From NCBI RefSeq assembly GCF_900156265.1, contig NZ_FTNE01000007.1, positions 1 through 64,000 of the forward strand: a stretch of DNA of 64,000 bases. The letters run 5' to 3'. A program made the position numbers and the translations under genes. Origin of the DNA: Acidiphilium rubrum. GTDB lineage: Bacteria > Pseudomonadota > Alphaproteobacteria > Acetobacterales > Acetobacteraceae. Positions 16,482 through 24,757 of the stretch are shown here, piece by piece (position 1 is the first letter of the stretch; each line of letters starts with the position of its first letter). The notes under the pieces were generated by a model. The model was not told the origin of the DNA. It ran no database searches and saw only the letters and a list, made by a program, of their open reading frames with translations.

Positions 16482-17254
16482 GCGAGGTGTTCGGGAAAAC
16501 AATCGTGCGCGCGGAAGAAGTCGATATCGTGGTTGGGCCAGAGCACGGCACCGCAGTCGCAGGCGCGGGATTTCAGGGCGCGGATCGAGGCGAGGGCGAG
16601 GGTTTCGTCGTCGCGGTAGCACAGGCCGGGGGCGATTTCGTGCTCGAGGTTTTCGGTGAGGTCGGCGGCGTCGCCGCAGAGCAGGATCGGCGCGCCGTGG
16701 GGTAGTTCGATCAGCATCGACATATGGCCGGCGGTGTGGCCGGGGGTTTCGATCGCGGTGACGCCGGGGGCGAGGTCGTAATCATGGTGTTGCAGGCGCC
16801 AGCGATAGGCGGCGGAAAAATCATCGGTGAAGTAGCCGCGCGCGCCGGGTTCGGCGGCAGCGGCGCGTTCGGCGGCGTGGACGTGGATGTCGGCATGGGT
16901 GAAATCATGCAGGCCGCCGGCATGGTCGAAATGCAGATGGCCGAGGAAGACGAGATCGATGTCGCGCGGATCGAGGCCGAGGGCACCGAGGCGGGCGGGC
17001 AGGCGGTGATCCGGCGGCATTGCGGGCGGCGGGAAGGACAGAGCGCCGTAGTATTGATCGCACAGAACCGGATCGTCGATTTTGCGATAGTCGCAGCCGA
17101 CGTCGTAGAGGATGCGGCCCTGGGTGGTTTCGATCAGATAGGCGAGGATCGGCGCCTCGATGATGGTGCCGGTGCCGATGTTTCGGGTGGAGATCGATTT
17201 ATCGTAATGGTAGATGCCGGTCAGCAGCGGCCAGAATTTGCGCACCGCGGTCAT
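16478..17254 (-). CDS. MBL-fold metallohydrolase (AHL-lactonase-like)
   Basis: A 258-residue metallo-beta-lactamase-fold enzyme. The metal-binding motif HxHxDH is GHLHFDHAGG (His106, His108, Asp110, His111); further ligands are in ETPGHTAGH and LLCGDAADL. Overall it resembles the quorum-quenching lactonase/ArsB-type N-acyl homoserine lactonase group, whose members also hydrolyse unrelated esters, lactones and amides. Its position inside a guanidine-riboswitch operon, between a small protein gene (4-bp overlap) and a transporter, argues for a hydrolytic step on a guanidine- or urea-type compound. That is inference; the substrate is unknown. Start chosen at ATG 17254, since upstream in-frame sequence runs into the riboswitch. 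Confidence 0.85.
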   Translation of the reverse strand: MTAVRKFWPLLTGIYHYDKSISTRNIGTGTIIEAPILAYLIETTQGRILYDVGCDYRKIDDPVLCDQYYGALSFPPPAMPPDHRLPARLGALGLDPRDIDLVFLGHLHFDHAGGLHDFTHADIHVHAAERAAAAEPGARGYFTDDFSAAYRWRLQHHDYDLAPGVTAIETPGHTAGHMSMLIELPHGAPILLCGDAADLTENLEHEIAPGLCYRDDETLALASIRALKSRACDCGAVLWPNHDIDFFRAHDCFPEHLA

Positions 17255-17388
17255 GCGAACACCGGTTCGTCGAGTGTGGCGCGCTGGATGGCGGGGTCGT
17301 GGCAGGCTGTGGCGTCCGATATCGTGACGCGATCGTAACCGCGATCGATCGCGGATCGCGGGGGCGTCTCGGATGAATTTGCCGGCAT
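17251..17388 (-). CDS. Small protein, 45 aa, first gene of the riboswitch operon
   Basis: A short frame starting at ATG 17388 with a strong GGGGAG ribosome-binding site 7 nt upstream, located directly after the guanidine-I riboswitch. It ends in ATGA, overlapping the hydrolase start by 4 bp, the same arrangement as all later genes in the operon. The product (starts MPANSSETPPRSAIDRGYDR, contains TISDATACHDP) is hydrophilic with one Cys-His pair and no known domain. It may be a real small protein or a leader that couples translation to the hydrolase. Confidence 0.6.
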   Translation of the reverse strand: MPANSSETPPRSAIDRGYDRVTISDATACHDPAIQRATLDEPVFA

Positions 17389-17469
17389 GGTCGGTCTCCC
17401 CGCTTGCAACATTGGCCTGACGTGCAACGAGGGATCGGCATGGACAGCGAATGCGACCCCTCGCATCAA

Positions 17470-17576
17470 AACGCTCTCCCGGGCTTTTATCCCGCCGTGT
17501 ACCGTGCGGATGTCTCCCGCGCGGCTGCTGCTCTCGGACCAGCATCGGAACATCGTTTCGACCGGAACCCTAGCGG
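17470..17576 (-). promoter_or_regulatory. Guanidine-I riboswitch (ykkC class), transporter/hydrolase operon
   Basis: Read on the minus strand, the segment starts with CTAGGGTTCCGGT, has the conserved CTGGTCCGAGAG loop, then ACACGGCGGGATAAAAG and finally CCCGGGAGA, which are the invariant blocks of the guanidine-I aptamer in the right order. A variable hairpin built on GCGCGGGAGACATCCGCAC sits between them. It lies about 80 nt before the first gene (17388). In known examples guanidinium binding turns expression on. It is nearly identical to the copy at 24758-24862. Confidence 0.93.
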
Positions 17577-17587
17577 CGCAATGGAAT

Positions 17588-17604
17588 AAGCAAAACTCAT
17601 GCCA
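17588..17604 (-). promoter_or_regulatory. Sigma-54 promoter candidate
   Basis: The minus strand reads TGGCATGAGTTTTGCTT: GG and GC separated by exactly 10 bp, with a TTGCT -12 box, a close fit to the RpoN consensus TGGCACG-N4-TTGCW. It ends about 12 nt before the first conserved base of the riboswitch, so transcription would begin at the riboswitch edge. No NtrC site was identified with confidence. Confidence 0.65.
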
Positions 17605-17733
17605 TCGACGATCTGTGGCGTAATCGCGATCAGATCAACGGGTGCTGGTGATATCGTGGGCAAGATGGCATCAGTTGTTGCTGTTATTTTATGCTGAATG
17701 ATCGTCATCGGACGTGGCCGTGAGGTGGCAAGG

Positions 17734-19509
17734 TCATGGGTTTGCCAGTGCGGCGCGGTAGGTGCGCCAGCCGCCGTGGTGGGTGATGTCGGTGGCGGTC
17801 GTGGTGGCTTGGGGTTCGCAGCTGAAGCCGGGGTGGGTGGTGCCGTCGGCAAGGGTCACTTTGCCGATGGTCATCGGTGCGGGCAGGGCAGCGACGAATT
17901 GGGCAAAGGCGGCTTGGGTGAGCGACCAGCGTTCCACCGCGATGCCGGGGCCGGTGAAGCTGGGGTCGCGCAGCAGGCCGGGTTTGGGGGGTGAGGTGGC
18001 GAGGGCGACGAGGCGGTAGTCCGGCGCGGTGGTGGTGGTTTCTTCGAGGGTGGCGCCGAGGGCGGTGAGTTCGTGGTTGAGCGCCATGCCGGAGAGATGG
18101 GCGCCGGCGACGATGAGGGAGATGCGGTTGCTGGGGGGTGGCATCGTGTGGTGTTGGGCGGTGGCGCGGGATTTGCCGCTGCCGGCGCCGATGCTGTGGT
18201 GGAGCTGATCGGCGAGGTGGAGCAGGGCGTGATCGGTGAAGGCGGGGGCGATCAGGGTCATGCCGAAGCCGATGCCATCGGGGCGGAAGCCGGCGGGAAG
18301 GGCGACGGCTGCGAGATCGAACAGATTGACGAAATTGGTGTAGCGCCCGAGCGTTGCGTTGTGGACCATGGGTTGGGATTGCATGGCGGCGACGGTGAAG
18401 CAGGTGGGGGCGGTGGGCAGCAGCAGGGCGTCGATGTGCTCGAACGCTTGCATGGCGCGGGCGCGCAGGGATTGCAGGCGGGTTTGGGCGGCGAAGGCAT
18501 CGGCGGCGTCGAATCGGTCGGCGCCGGCGATGATGGCGCGCACGGTGGGGTTCATGTGCTGGTCGTGGGCGCGGAAGAACGGGCGGATCGCGCTGAGGCG
18601 TTCGGCGACGAAGGCGTCTTCGTAGAGCAGGGCGGCGGCGGCGCGGAACGGCGCGTAGTCGATTTCGGTGAGGGTCCAGCCGAGGGCGGCGGCGGCGTGC
18701 AGGGCGGCTTCGTGGAGGGATTGGTAGGCGGCATCGTCGGCGAAATAGCGTTCGGGGTCGGCCAGGATGCCGAGGCGCGGGTGTGAGGGCAGGGCGATGT
18801 CGTGCGGGGCGCGACTGTAGGGATCGGCCGGGTCGTGGCCTTGGGCGATGGTTAGGATGAGGGCGGCGTCGGCGGCGGAATTCGCCATGATCGAGATGCA
18901 GTCCAGGCTTTGGCAGGCGGGCACGGCGCCGGTGGCGGGGATGCGGCCGCGGGTGGGTTTCAGGCCGATCAGATTGTTGAACGCCGCGGGGATGCGGCCG
19001 GAGCCGGCGGTATCGGTGCCGAGGGCGAAGACGCAGAGGCCGGCGGCGACCGCGACCGCCGAACCCGAGGATGAGCCACCCGAGATGTAATCGGCATCGA
19101 ACACGCAGCGGGGCGCGCCGTAAGGCGAGCGGGTGCCGTTCAGGCCGGTGGCGAACTGGTCGAGATTGGCTTTGCCGAGCACGATGGCGCCGGCGGCGCG
19201 CAGGCGGGCGACCACGGTGGCATCCTGCGCGGGGTGATAGGTGTAGTCCGGGCAGGCGGCGGTGGTCGGCAGGCCGGCGACGTCGATATTGTCCTTGACG
19301 GCGAACAGCATGCCGGCGAGGGGCAAGGCAGGGTCGATGGTGGCGGCTTCGGCGAGAATGTCGGCGCGGGGGCGGCGGGTGATGAACACCGCTGGGTCGG
19401 GATAGGTCTCGAGACGATCGAGCAGGGCGGCGGCGAGGGATTGCGGGGTGAGCGTGCCGGCGGCGATCAGGCGGCGGAGCGTGGGGATTTCGAGGGGGGT
19501 TGGGATCAT
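17734..19509 (-). CDS. atzF: Allophanate hydrolase
   Basis: A 591-residue two-domain enzyme. Residues 1-440 are an amidase-signature domain with Lys72 in FAVKDNIDVAGLPTTAACPDY, the SGGSSSGSAVAVAAGL segment and the GTDTAGSGRIPAAFNNLIGL nucleophile region (Ser-cisSer-Lys triad). The C-terminal domain of about 150 residues, beginning near ISLIVAGAHLSGMALN, is the allophanate-hydrolase-specific domain. It hydrolyses allophanate to CO2 and ammonia and is the last step of the urea, guanidine and biuret routes. The length is normal for AtzF. It is the last gene of the carboxylase operon, but a 119-bp palindromic repeat separates it from the carboxylase. Confidence 0.93.
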   Translation of the reverse strand: MIPTPLEIPTLRRLIAAGTLTPQSLAAALLDRLETYPDPAVFITRRPRADILAEAATIDPALPLAGMLFAVKDNIDVAGLPTTAACPDYTYHPAQDATVVARLRAAGAIVLGKANLDQFATGLNGTRSPYGAPRCVFDADYISGGSSSGSAVAVAAGLCVFALGTDTAGSGRIPAAFNNLIGLKPTRGRIPATGAVPACQSLDCISIMANSAADAALILTIAQGHDPADPYSRAPHDIALPSHPRLGILADPERYFADDAAYQSLHEAALHAAAALGWTLTEIDYAPFRAAAALLYEDAFVAERLSAIRPFFRAHDQHMNPTVRAIIAGADRFDAADAFAAQTRLQSLRARAMQAFEHIDALLLPTAPTCFTVAAMQSQPMVHNATLGRYTNFVNLFDLAAVALPAGFRPDGIGFGMTLIAPAFTDHALLHLADQLHHSIGAGSGKSRATAQHHTMPPPSNRISLIVAGAHLSGMALNHELTALGATLEETTTTAPDYRLVALATSPPKPGLLRDPSFTGPGIAVERWSLTQAAFAQFVAALPAPMTIGKVTLADGTTHPGFSCEPQATTTATDITHHGGWRTYRAALANP

Positions 19510-19547
19510 CGGGGCGGCTCCTTAAGGGTAGGCGAAGGGAAGGGAGA

Positions 19548-19666
19548 CTTCTTTTTTGTAAAAAAGAAGCAAAAAACTTTCTGAAACCGGGGCAGGGGCG
19601 GGTCGACCCGCACGGGACCAGATTAACGAAGTTTTTTTTGCTTCTTTTTTGTTCACAAAAAAGAAG
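19548..19666. repeat. 119-bp bipartite palindromic element, copy A
   Basis: The left palindrome has arms CTTCTTTTTT and AAAAAAGAAG, the right one CTTCTTTTTTGT and ACAAAAAAGAAG. The inner flanks (GAAGCAAAAAACTTTC and GAAGTTTTTTTTGCTTC) are also complementary, so a long-range stem is an alternative. The core between them is GC-rich. Same length as copies B and C. This copy lies inside an operon, between the carboxylase and allophanate hydrolase genes. Confidence 0.9.
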
Positions 19667-19676
19667 ATCTTTTCTT

Positions 19677-22600
19677 TCACTGTGCCTCCAGCGCCGCGAT
19701 CACCGCGACCCGTTGTCCGGCGCGGATCACCTGGCCGGGTGCGGTTTCGATCATGCTGACGATGCCGGTGATCGGGGCGGGGATGCGGATTTCCATTTTC
19801 ATCGATTCGACGATCATGATGGTGTCGCCTGCGGTGATGGGTTGGCCGGGCGCGTGCAGGATCTGCCAGACGCTGCCGGGGATGGGGGAGTCGACGCCGT
19901 GGGATCCTGGGGCGAGCGGGGTTTGGGCGGGCGGTGGCGGTGGGTCCGGCAGGTCGGCGGCGTCGAGCCCTTGGGCGATCCATGCGGCGCGTTCGGCCTC
20001 GAAGGCGGCGCGCTGTGTGTGCTGGAAACGGGCGATGTCGGCTTGGTGGGCGGCAAGGTCGGTTTGGTGGGCGGCGAGGCTGAAGCTGCCGGGTTCGATG
20101 CGGATGGGGTAGGCCCCGTGGGGGAAGGATGCGCGGGCGCTTTCGAGTTCGTCGGCGGTGACCTGGTGGAATTTGAGACGATCGAACGGGCGGAGCAGCC
20201 AGGGCGTGTCGCCGAACGGGGCGCTGCCGTTGGGGAAGCTGTTCCACATCTGGATGGTGCGGCCGAGCAATTGGTAGCCGCCGGGGCCTTCCATGCCATA
20301 GACGCAGAGATAGGCGCCGCCGATGCCGACGGCGTTTTCCGGGGTCCAGGTGCGGGCGGGGTTGTATTTGGTGGTGATCAGCCGATGGCGCGGGTCGAGC
20401 GGGGTGGCGACCGGGGCGCCGAGGTAGACATCGCCCAGGCCGAGTACGAGGTATTCGGCTTCGAACACGATGCGGCGGACTTCGTTTTCGTCGGTGAGGC
20501 CGTTGATGCGGCGGATGAACTCGACATTGTCCGGGCACCAGGGGGCGTCTTCGCGCACGGTGTCCTGGTATTTGCGCATCGCCAGCATCACCGTGGCGTC
20601 TTTCCAGGAGAGCGGCAGATGGACGATGCGCGAGGGGACCACCATGGCGTAGGGGTCGGGCAGGGTGGGTTCGAGGGTTGCGATCAGGTCGAGCAGGGCG
20701 ACTTCGGTGATCCGATCGGGGTCGAAATGGATTTGTAGCGAGCGGATGCCGGGGGTGAGGTCGATCAGGCCCGGGATGGCCTGGGACTGGAGTGATTGTT
20801 GCAGGGCGTGGGCGCGCAGGCGGAGCGCGAAATCGAGCGCCATCGGGCCGAATTCGACCAGGAGGTTTTCATCGCCGGCGCGGCGGATGGTCATGGTTTC
20901 GGAGTGCAGGATGATGGCGGGTTCGGCGTCGGCGCGGGCAAAGCGCACGGTATCGCCGGGGCGGAGTTGGCCGAGTTTCCAGAGATCATTGCGGGTGACC
21001 ACGCCGGGGCAGACGAAGCCGCCGAGGGAAGGACCGTCCGGCCCGAGCAGGATGGGCATGTCGCCGGTGAAATCGACCGCGCCGATCGCGTAGGGCGTGT
21101 CGTGGATGTTGGAGGGGTGCAGGCCGGCTTCGCCGCCATCCGCGCGAGCCCAGGCGGGTTTCGGGCCGATCAGGCGGATGCCCGTGCGGGCGGAGTTGTG
21201 GTGGACCTCGTAGGGTGCGGTGAAGATGGTTTCGATATCGGCGGCGGTGAAGAAATCGGGGGCGCCGTGCGGGCCGCTGCGCAGGGTGAGGGTCCAGTGA
21301 TCGGTGAGCGGGGCGGGTTCGGGTTGGGTCGGGGTGGTGAGGGCGGCGGTGGCGATGCCGATGACATCGCCGGTGCGGAGCGCGCCGGTGGCGTGGCCGC
21401 CGAAGCCGCCGAGGGTGAAGGTGGCGGTCGAGCCGAGGCTGGCGGCGGCTTCGAACCCGCCGGCGACGGCGAGGTAGCAGCGTTGGCCGGGGCCGGTGAT
21501 GGTGCCGAGGGTGAGGGTCTGGCCGGCGGTGATCGGGGTGGGGTGGTGGTGGGTGACGGGTTCGCCGTCGATATCGGCGGCCATGGCAGCACCTGTGAGC
21601 GCGATGGTGGCATCGGTGCGGAAGCGCAGGGTGGGACCGGCCAAGGTGCATTCGAGCACGCTGGCATCGGGCGGGTTGCCGAGCAGGGCGTTGGCGGCGG
21701 CGGCGCTGCGCCGGTCCATCGGGCCGCTGGGGGGGATGCCGACGTGCCAGTAGCCGAGGCGGCCGGGGGCGGATTGCAGCGAGGATTGCGCGCCGGGGTC
21801 GATCACCAGAACGCTGCGCGAGAGCGGTTTGAGCTGGGCGAGGCTGGCGGTGGTCATGGTTCCGGCGGCGAAATCGGGCAGGGCGAGGCCAGCGCGCAGA
21901 TAGTCGCGGTTGGTGGTGAGGCCGGTGATGGTGGTGGCGGCGAGGGCGGCATCGAGCGTGGCGATGGCGGTGGCGCGATCGGGGCCGGTTGCGATCAGTT
22001 TGGCGAGTGTGGGGTCGTAGAACGGGGTGATTTCGGTGCCCGGTTCGACCCAGTGATCGATGCGGATGGTGGTGGGCAGGGTGAGGGCGGTGATGCGGCC
22101 GGTGGCGGGGCGGAACTGGTTGGCGGGGTCTTCGGCGTAGAGGCGGGCTTCGATGGCGGCACCCCGCGGCGTGAGGGTTGCGGGCCAGGTGAAGGTGCCG
22201 GCGGCGAGTTCGATCATCCAGGCGACGAGGTCGATGCCGTAGATGGCTTCGGTGACGCCGTGTTCGACCTGCAGGCGGGTGTTGACTTCGAGGAAGTGGA
22301 AACGGTCGTGATCGGCATCGTAGATGAATTCGACGGTGCCTGCGGAGCGGTAGCCAACGCTGGCGGCGAGCGCGCAGGCGGCGTGCTCCATGGCTGCGAT
22401 GGTGGCGGCGGGGATGTTGGGCGGGGGAGATTCCTCGATCAGTTTCTGGTTGCGGCGTTGCAATGAACAATCGCGGCAGCCGAGCGCTTTGACGGTGCCG
22501 GTGCCGTCGCCGAAGATCTGGACCTCGACGTGGCGGGCACGTTCGACATAGGATTCGAGGAACAGCGCGGCGTCGCCGAAATTGGCCCGGGCGAGGTGGG

Positions 22601-23150
22601 CGATACTCGTGTAGTTGGCGGCGAGTTCGGCTTCGGTGCGGCAGATTGCCATGCCGATGCCGCCGCCGCCGGCGCTGCTTTTCAGCATGACCGGGTAGCC
22701 GATGCGCGCGGCGTGGTGCGTTGCGTCCGCGAGGTCGGTGAGGATGCCGGAACCTTCGAGCAGCGGCACGCCGGCGGCGGCGGCGAGGCCGCGGGCGGTG
22801 TGTTTCAGGCCGAAGCTGCGCAGGTGATCGGCGCTGGGGCCGATGAAGGCGATGCCGGCGGCGGCGAGGGCTTCGGCGAAGGAAGCGCGTTCGGCGAGGA
22901 AGCCGTAGCCGGGGTGCACGGCATCGGCGCCGCTGCGGCGGCAGGCGGCGATGATGGCATCGATGTCGAGATAGCTTTGCGCGGCGGGAGACGGGCCGAT
23001 CGGCTCGGCGTGGTCGGCCGCGCGCACCGGTGGGGCGAAACGATCGGCCGCTGCATAGACCGCGATGGTTTCGATGCCCATGCGGTGCAAAGTGCGTGTG
23101 ATGCGGGCGAGAATTTCGCCGCGATTGGCGACCAGGATACGCCGGAACAT
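19677..23150 (-). CDS. Urea/guanidine carboxylase (biotin-dependent)
   Basis: A 1157-residue carboxylase. Residues 1-450: biotin carboxylase domain (RRILVANRGEILARI, ATP-grasp SSAGGGGIGMAI, EVNTRLQVEHGVTEAIYG). Residues about 470-770: AHS2/KipA domain (LGYWHVGIPPSGPMDRRS). Residues about 770-970: AHS1/KipI domain (NLLVEFGPMALDFALRLRAH). C-terminal 70 residues: biotinyl domain with the biotin lysine in VESMKMEIRIP. It uses ATP and bicarbonate to carboxylate urea or guanidine. Because a guanidine-I riboswitch and a DUF1989 pair precede it, guanidine is the likelier physiological substrate, giving carboxyguanidine. The start follows the upstream stop by 2 bp. Confidence 0.93.
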   Translation of the reverse strand: MFRRILVANRGEILARITRTLHRMGIETIAVYAAADRFAPPVRAADHAEPIGPSPAAQSYLDIDAIIAACRRSGADAVHPGYGFLAERASFAEALAAAGIAFIGPSADHLRSFGLKHTARGLAAAAGVPLLEGSGILTDLADATHHAARIGYPVMLKSSAGGGGIGMAICRTEAELAANYTSIAHLARANFGDAALFLESYVERARHVEVQIFGDGTGTVKALGCRDCSLQRRNQKLIEESPPPNIPAATIAAMEHAACALAASVGYRSAGTVEFIYDADHDRFHFLEVNTRLQVEHGVTEAIYGIDLVAWMIELAAGTFTWPATLTPRGAAIEARLYAEDPANQFRPATGRITALTLPTTIRIDHWVEPGTEITPFYDPTLAKLIATGPDRATAIATLDAALAATTITGLTTNRDYLRAGLALPDFAAGTMTTASLAQLKPLSRSVLVIDPGAQSSLQSAPGRLGYWHVGIPPSGPMDRRSAAAANALLGNPPDASVLECTLAGPTLRFRTDATIALTGAAMAADIDGEPVTHHHPTPITAGQTLTLGTITGPGQRCYLAVAGGFEAAASLGSTATFTLGGFGGHATGALRTGDVIGIATAALTTPTQPEPAPLTDHWTLTLRSGPHGAPDFFTAADIETIFTAPYEVHHNSARTGIRLIGPKPAWARADGGEAGLHPSNIHDTPYAIGAVDFTGDMPILLGPDGPSLGGFVCPGVVTRNDLWKLGQLRPGDTVRFARADAEPAIILHSETMTIRRAGDENLLVEFGPMALDFALRLRAHALQQSLQSQAIPGLIDLTPGIRSLQIHFDPDRITEVALLDLIATLEPTLPDPYAMVVPSRIVHLPLSWKDATVMLAMRKYQDTVREDAPWCPDNVEFIRRINGLTDENEVRRIVFEAEYLVLGLGDVYLGAPVATPLDPRHRLITTKYNPARTWTPENAVGIGGAYLCVYGMEGPGGYQLLGRTIQMWNSFPNGSAPFGDTPWLLRPFDRLKFHQVTADELESARASFPHGAYPIRIEPGSFSLAAHQTDLAAHQADIARFQHTQRAAFEAERAAWIAQGLDAADLPDPPPPPAQTPLAPGSHGVDSPIPGSVWQILHAPGQPITAGDTIMIVESMKMEIRIPAPITGIVSMIETAPGQVIRAGQRVAVIAALEAQ

Positions 23151-23152
23151 GG

Positions 23153-23782
23153 TCAGGCGGCCCAGACGATGCAGCGGATCGGGGTGGGGTTGAAGCCGTT
23201 GCAGGGGTTGTTGACCTGCGGGCAGTTCGACAGCACCACAAGCAGGCGCATCTCGGCGCGCAGTTCGACATAGCCGCCCGGCGTGCTGACCCCGTCATCG
23301 ACGGTGAGTTCGCCGTCCGGGCGGATCGGCACGTTCATGAAGAAATTGACGTTGGAGACGAGGTCGCGCTTGTCCATGCCGTAGCGGGCGATTTCGGTGA
23401 GGAAGTTTTCGCGGCAGGCGTGCATGAATTTGGTTTCGAAGCCGAAGCGGACGGTGTTGCTCTCGCAGGAGCAGGCGCCGGCGCAGGTGTCGTGAAAGCC
23501 GCAGGTGTCATCGATGATGGTGGCCATCGGGCGGGCTTCGTTCGAGAGCAGCACGGCGCCGGTGGTGAGGTCGTAGCGGCCGCCGGCGCGGGCTTGGGCG
23601 AGCAGCGTGTCCTGGGCGGAGTAGCGTTCGCCGTGATCGTCGGCGTTGTAGAACAGGGCATCGACCGCTTGCTGGCTTTCAAGGTCGATGATGCGCAGCG
23701 TCTGGCCGGGTTCGAGGATGGTGGAGAAGGCGGCGCGGGCGGGGACGTGCTGGTCGAGGAGCGCGTTGGTCGGGGTGATCAT
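23153..23782 (-). CDS. DUF1989 protein UAAP2 (carboxyguanidine deiminase subunit-like)
   Basis: A 209-residue urea-carboxylase-associated protein. It carries the cysteine cluster of the catalytic DUF1989 partner, DDTCGFHDTCAGACSCES (Cys94, Cys100, Cys104, Cys106), preceded by DALFYNADDHGERYS and followed by FFMNVPIRPDGEL. In the described guanidine pathway two DUF1989 proteins (CgdA/CgdB) form a heteromer that deiminates carboxyguanidine to allophanate. ATG 23782 is preferred because GAGG lies 8 nt upstream; ATG 23788 is too close to it. The gene lies between its paralogue and the carboxylase with gaps of only a few bases. Confidence 0.88.
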   Translation of the reverse strand: MITPTNALLDQHVPARAAFSTILEPGQTLRIIDLESQQAVDALFYNADDHGERYSAQDTLLAQARAGGRYDLTTGAVLLSNEARPMATIIDDTCGFHDTCAGACSCESNTVRFGFETKFMHACRENFLTEIARYGMDKRDLVSNVNFFMNVPIRPDGELTVDDGVSTPGGYVELRAEMRLLVVLSNCPQVNNPCNGFNPTPIRCIVWAA

Positions 23783-23792
23783 GGTCATGGCC

Positions 23793-24581
23793 TCAGCGGA
23801 ACCAGGCATCGGTGTTGGCAAAGCCGCGCTGGGCTTCCTCGGAGAAGCTGCGGCAGAGATCATCGGCGGCGGGTGGTGGGGCGGTGAAGCGGGTGAGGGC
23901 GAGCGGGCCGGTGTTTGCGGCGGCCGCGAGCGGGTGGGGCGTGTTGGACAGGGCGAGCAGCAGGTTCAGCTCGGCGCGCAGGGTGATGAAGCTGCCCGGC
24001 GGGGCGGCTGGGGCGAGGTTCATGCGCCCGTGCGGATCGACGCGCAGGGCGGCGAACAGGGTGAGGCTGGGGCCGAGGTCGCGCCGGTTGAGGCCGAATT
24101 TCGCGGCGGCGTTGCGCAGATTGTCGCGCCCGTTGCGCGCTGTGCCGCCATGGGGGCCGGTGGTCGGGGTCGAGGGGCCGAGGATGGGGTCGTGGCCGGC
24201 GCCGCTGTCGGCGATGATCGATGCGAGGATGCGGCCCATGTCCGAGAACAGGACGCGGCCGGTGGTGAGGCGCGTGGTCCATTGCAGTTTGACCGTGTCG
24301 CCCGGGTTGTAGCGCTCGGTGGGGTCATCGGCGTTCCAGAGCATCAGGCTGGCACCGGTCGTGGCGGCTTGGGTTTCGATGTGCAGGGCTTCGCCGCGGC
24401 GGAGTTTGAGGGTGATATACGCCTCGGGCGGCAGGGATGCGGTGCTGATGATGCTGGATGGGGCGATGACCGGCGGGGCGGCGGCTGGCGGGGCGGCCTG
24501 GGCGCGGGCGCGGGCGCGTTCCTGCAATTGATTGTAGCGGGCGCGGTATTGGTCGGGGGTGAGGCTGTCGAGATCGAGCAT
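23793..24581 (-). CDS. DUF1989 protein UAAP1 (carboxyguanidine deiminase subunit-like)
   Basis: A 262-residue paralogue of the following gene. It starts LDLDSLTPDQYRARYNQLQE and has a helical, Ala-rich linker before the DUF1989 core (LRRGEALHIETQAATTGASL, LMLWNADDPTERYNPGDTVK). Where UAAP2 has its cysteine cluster this protein has DSGAGHDPILGPS, so the cysteines are missing and it is probably a non-catalytic or structural partner. ATG 24581 is chosen because the in-frame extension upstream would run through a repeat-rich stretch into the riboswitch. First main gene of the guanidine operon. Confidence 0.85.
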   Translation of the reverse strand: MLDLDSLTPDQYRARYNQLQERARARAQAAPPAAAPPVIAPSSIISTASLPPEAYITLKLRRGEALHIETQAATTGASLMLWNADDPTERYNPGDTVKLQWTTRLTTGRVLFSDMGRILASIIADSGAGHDPILGPSTPTTGPHGGTARNGRDNLRNAAAKFGLNRRDLGPSLTLFAALRVDPHGRMNLAPAAPPGSFITLRAELNLLLALSNTPHPLAAAANTGPLALTRFTAPPPAADDLCRSFSEEAQRGFANTDAWFR

Positions 24582-24591
24582 GGCTTGGCTT

Positions 24592-24687
24592 TCAGGCGAT
24601 GGGTGGGCAGGCGGTGGGTGGGCAGGCGGTGGGTGGGAGCGCGGCGGATTGGCGGCCGGCATCGGGTCGCTGCTCAGACATCGGCAT
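24592..24687 (-). CDS. 31-codon leader ORF with a repeated Pro/Ala/Cys tail
   Basis: It starts with ATG 24687 after a strong AGAAGGGA ribosome-binding site (about 7 nt), in the space between the riboswitch and UAAP1. The product ends in tandem PPTAC/PPTAC/PPIA, encoded by a 15-bp direct repeat (about 2.5 copies, 24601-24640). It is in a different frame from UAAP1 and stops 10 bp before its start. It may be a leader peptide, or the remains of an earlier N-terminus. No homologue recognised. Confidence 0.4.
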   Translation of the reverse strand: MPMSEQRPDAGRQSAALPPTACPPTACPPIA

Positions 24688-24757
24688 AATGGTTTCCCTT
24701 CTCGAATGACGGCCTGCGCGAAGGGCACACGGAGAGACCGATGCGCGCCCACGCACC

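Noticed and set aside
17255-17545. N-terminal extension of the MBL hydrolase by 97 residues
   Set aside because: It would translate part of the second riboswitch and conflicts with the well-initiated small ORF 17251-17388.
19522-20538. Reading frames rich in KKKEAKKTS-type peptides at the repeat elements
   Set aside because: They are translations of the T/A-rich palindromes and occur in several frames at every copy; not separate proteins, apart from the LysR tail noted above.
20796-22466. 556-codon plus-strand frame
   Set aside because: Antisense to the guanidine carboxylase gene; Gly/Ala/Asp-rich without any domain.
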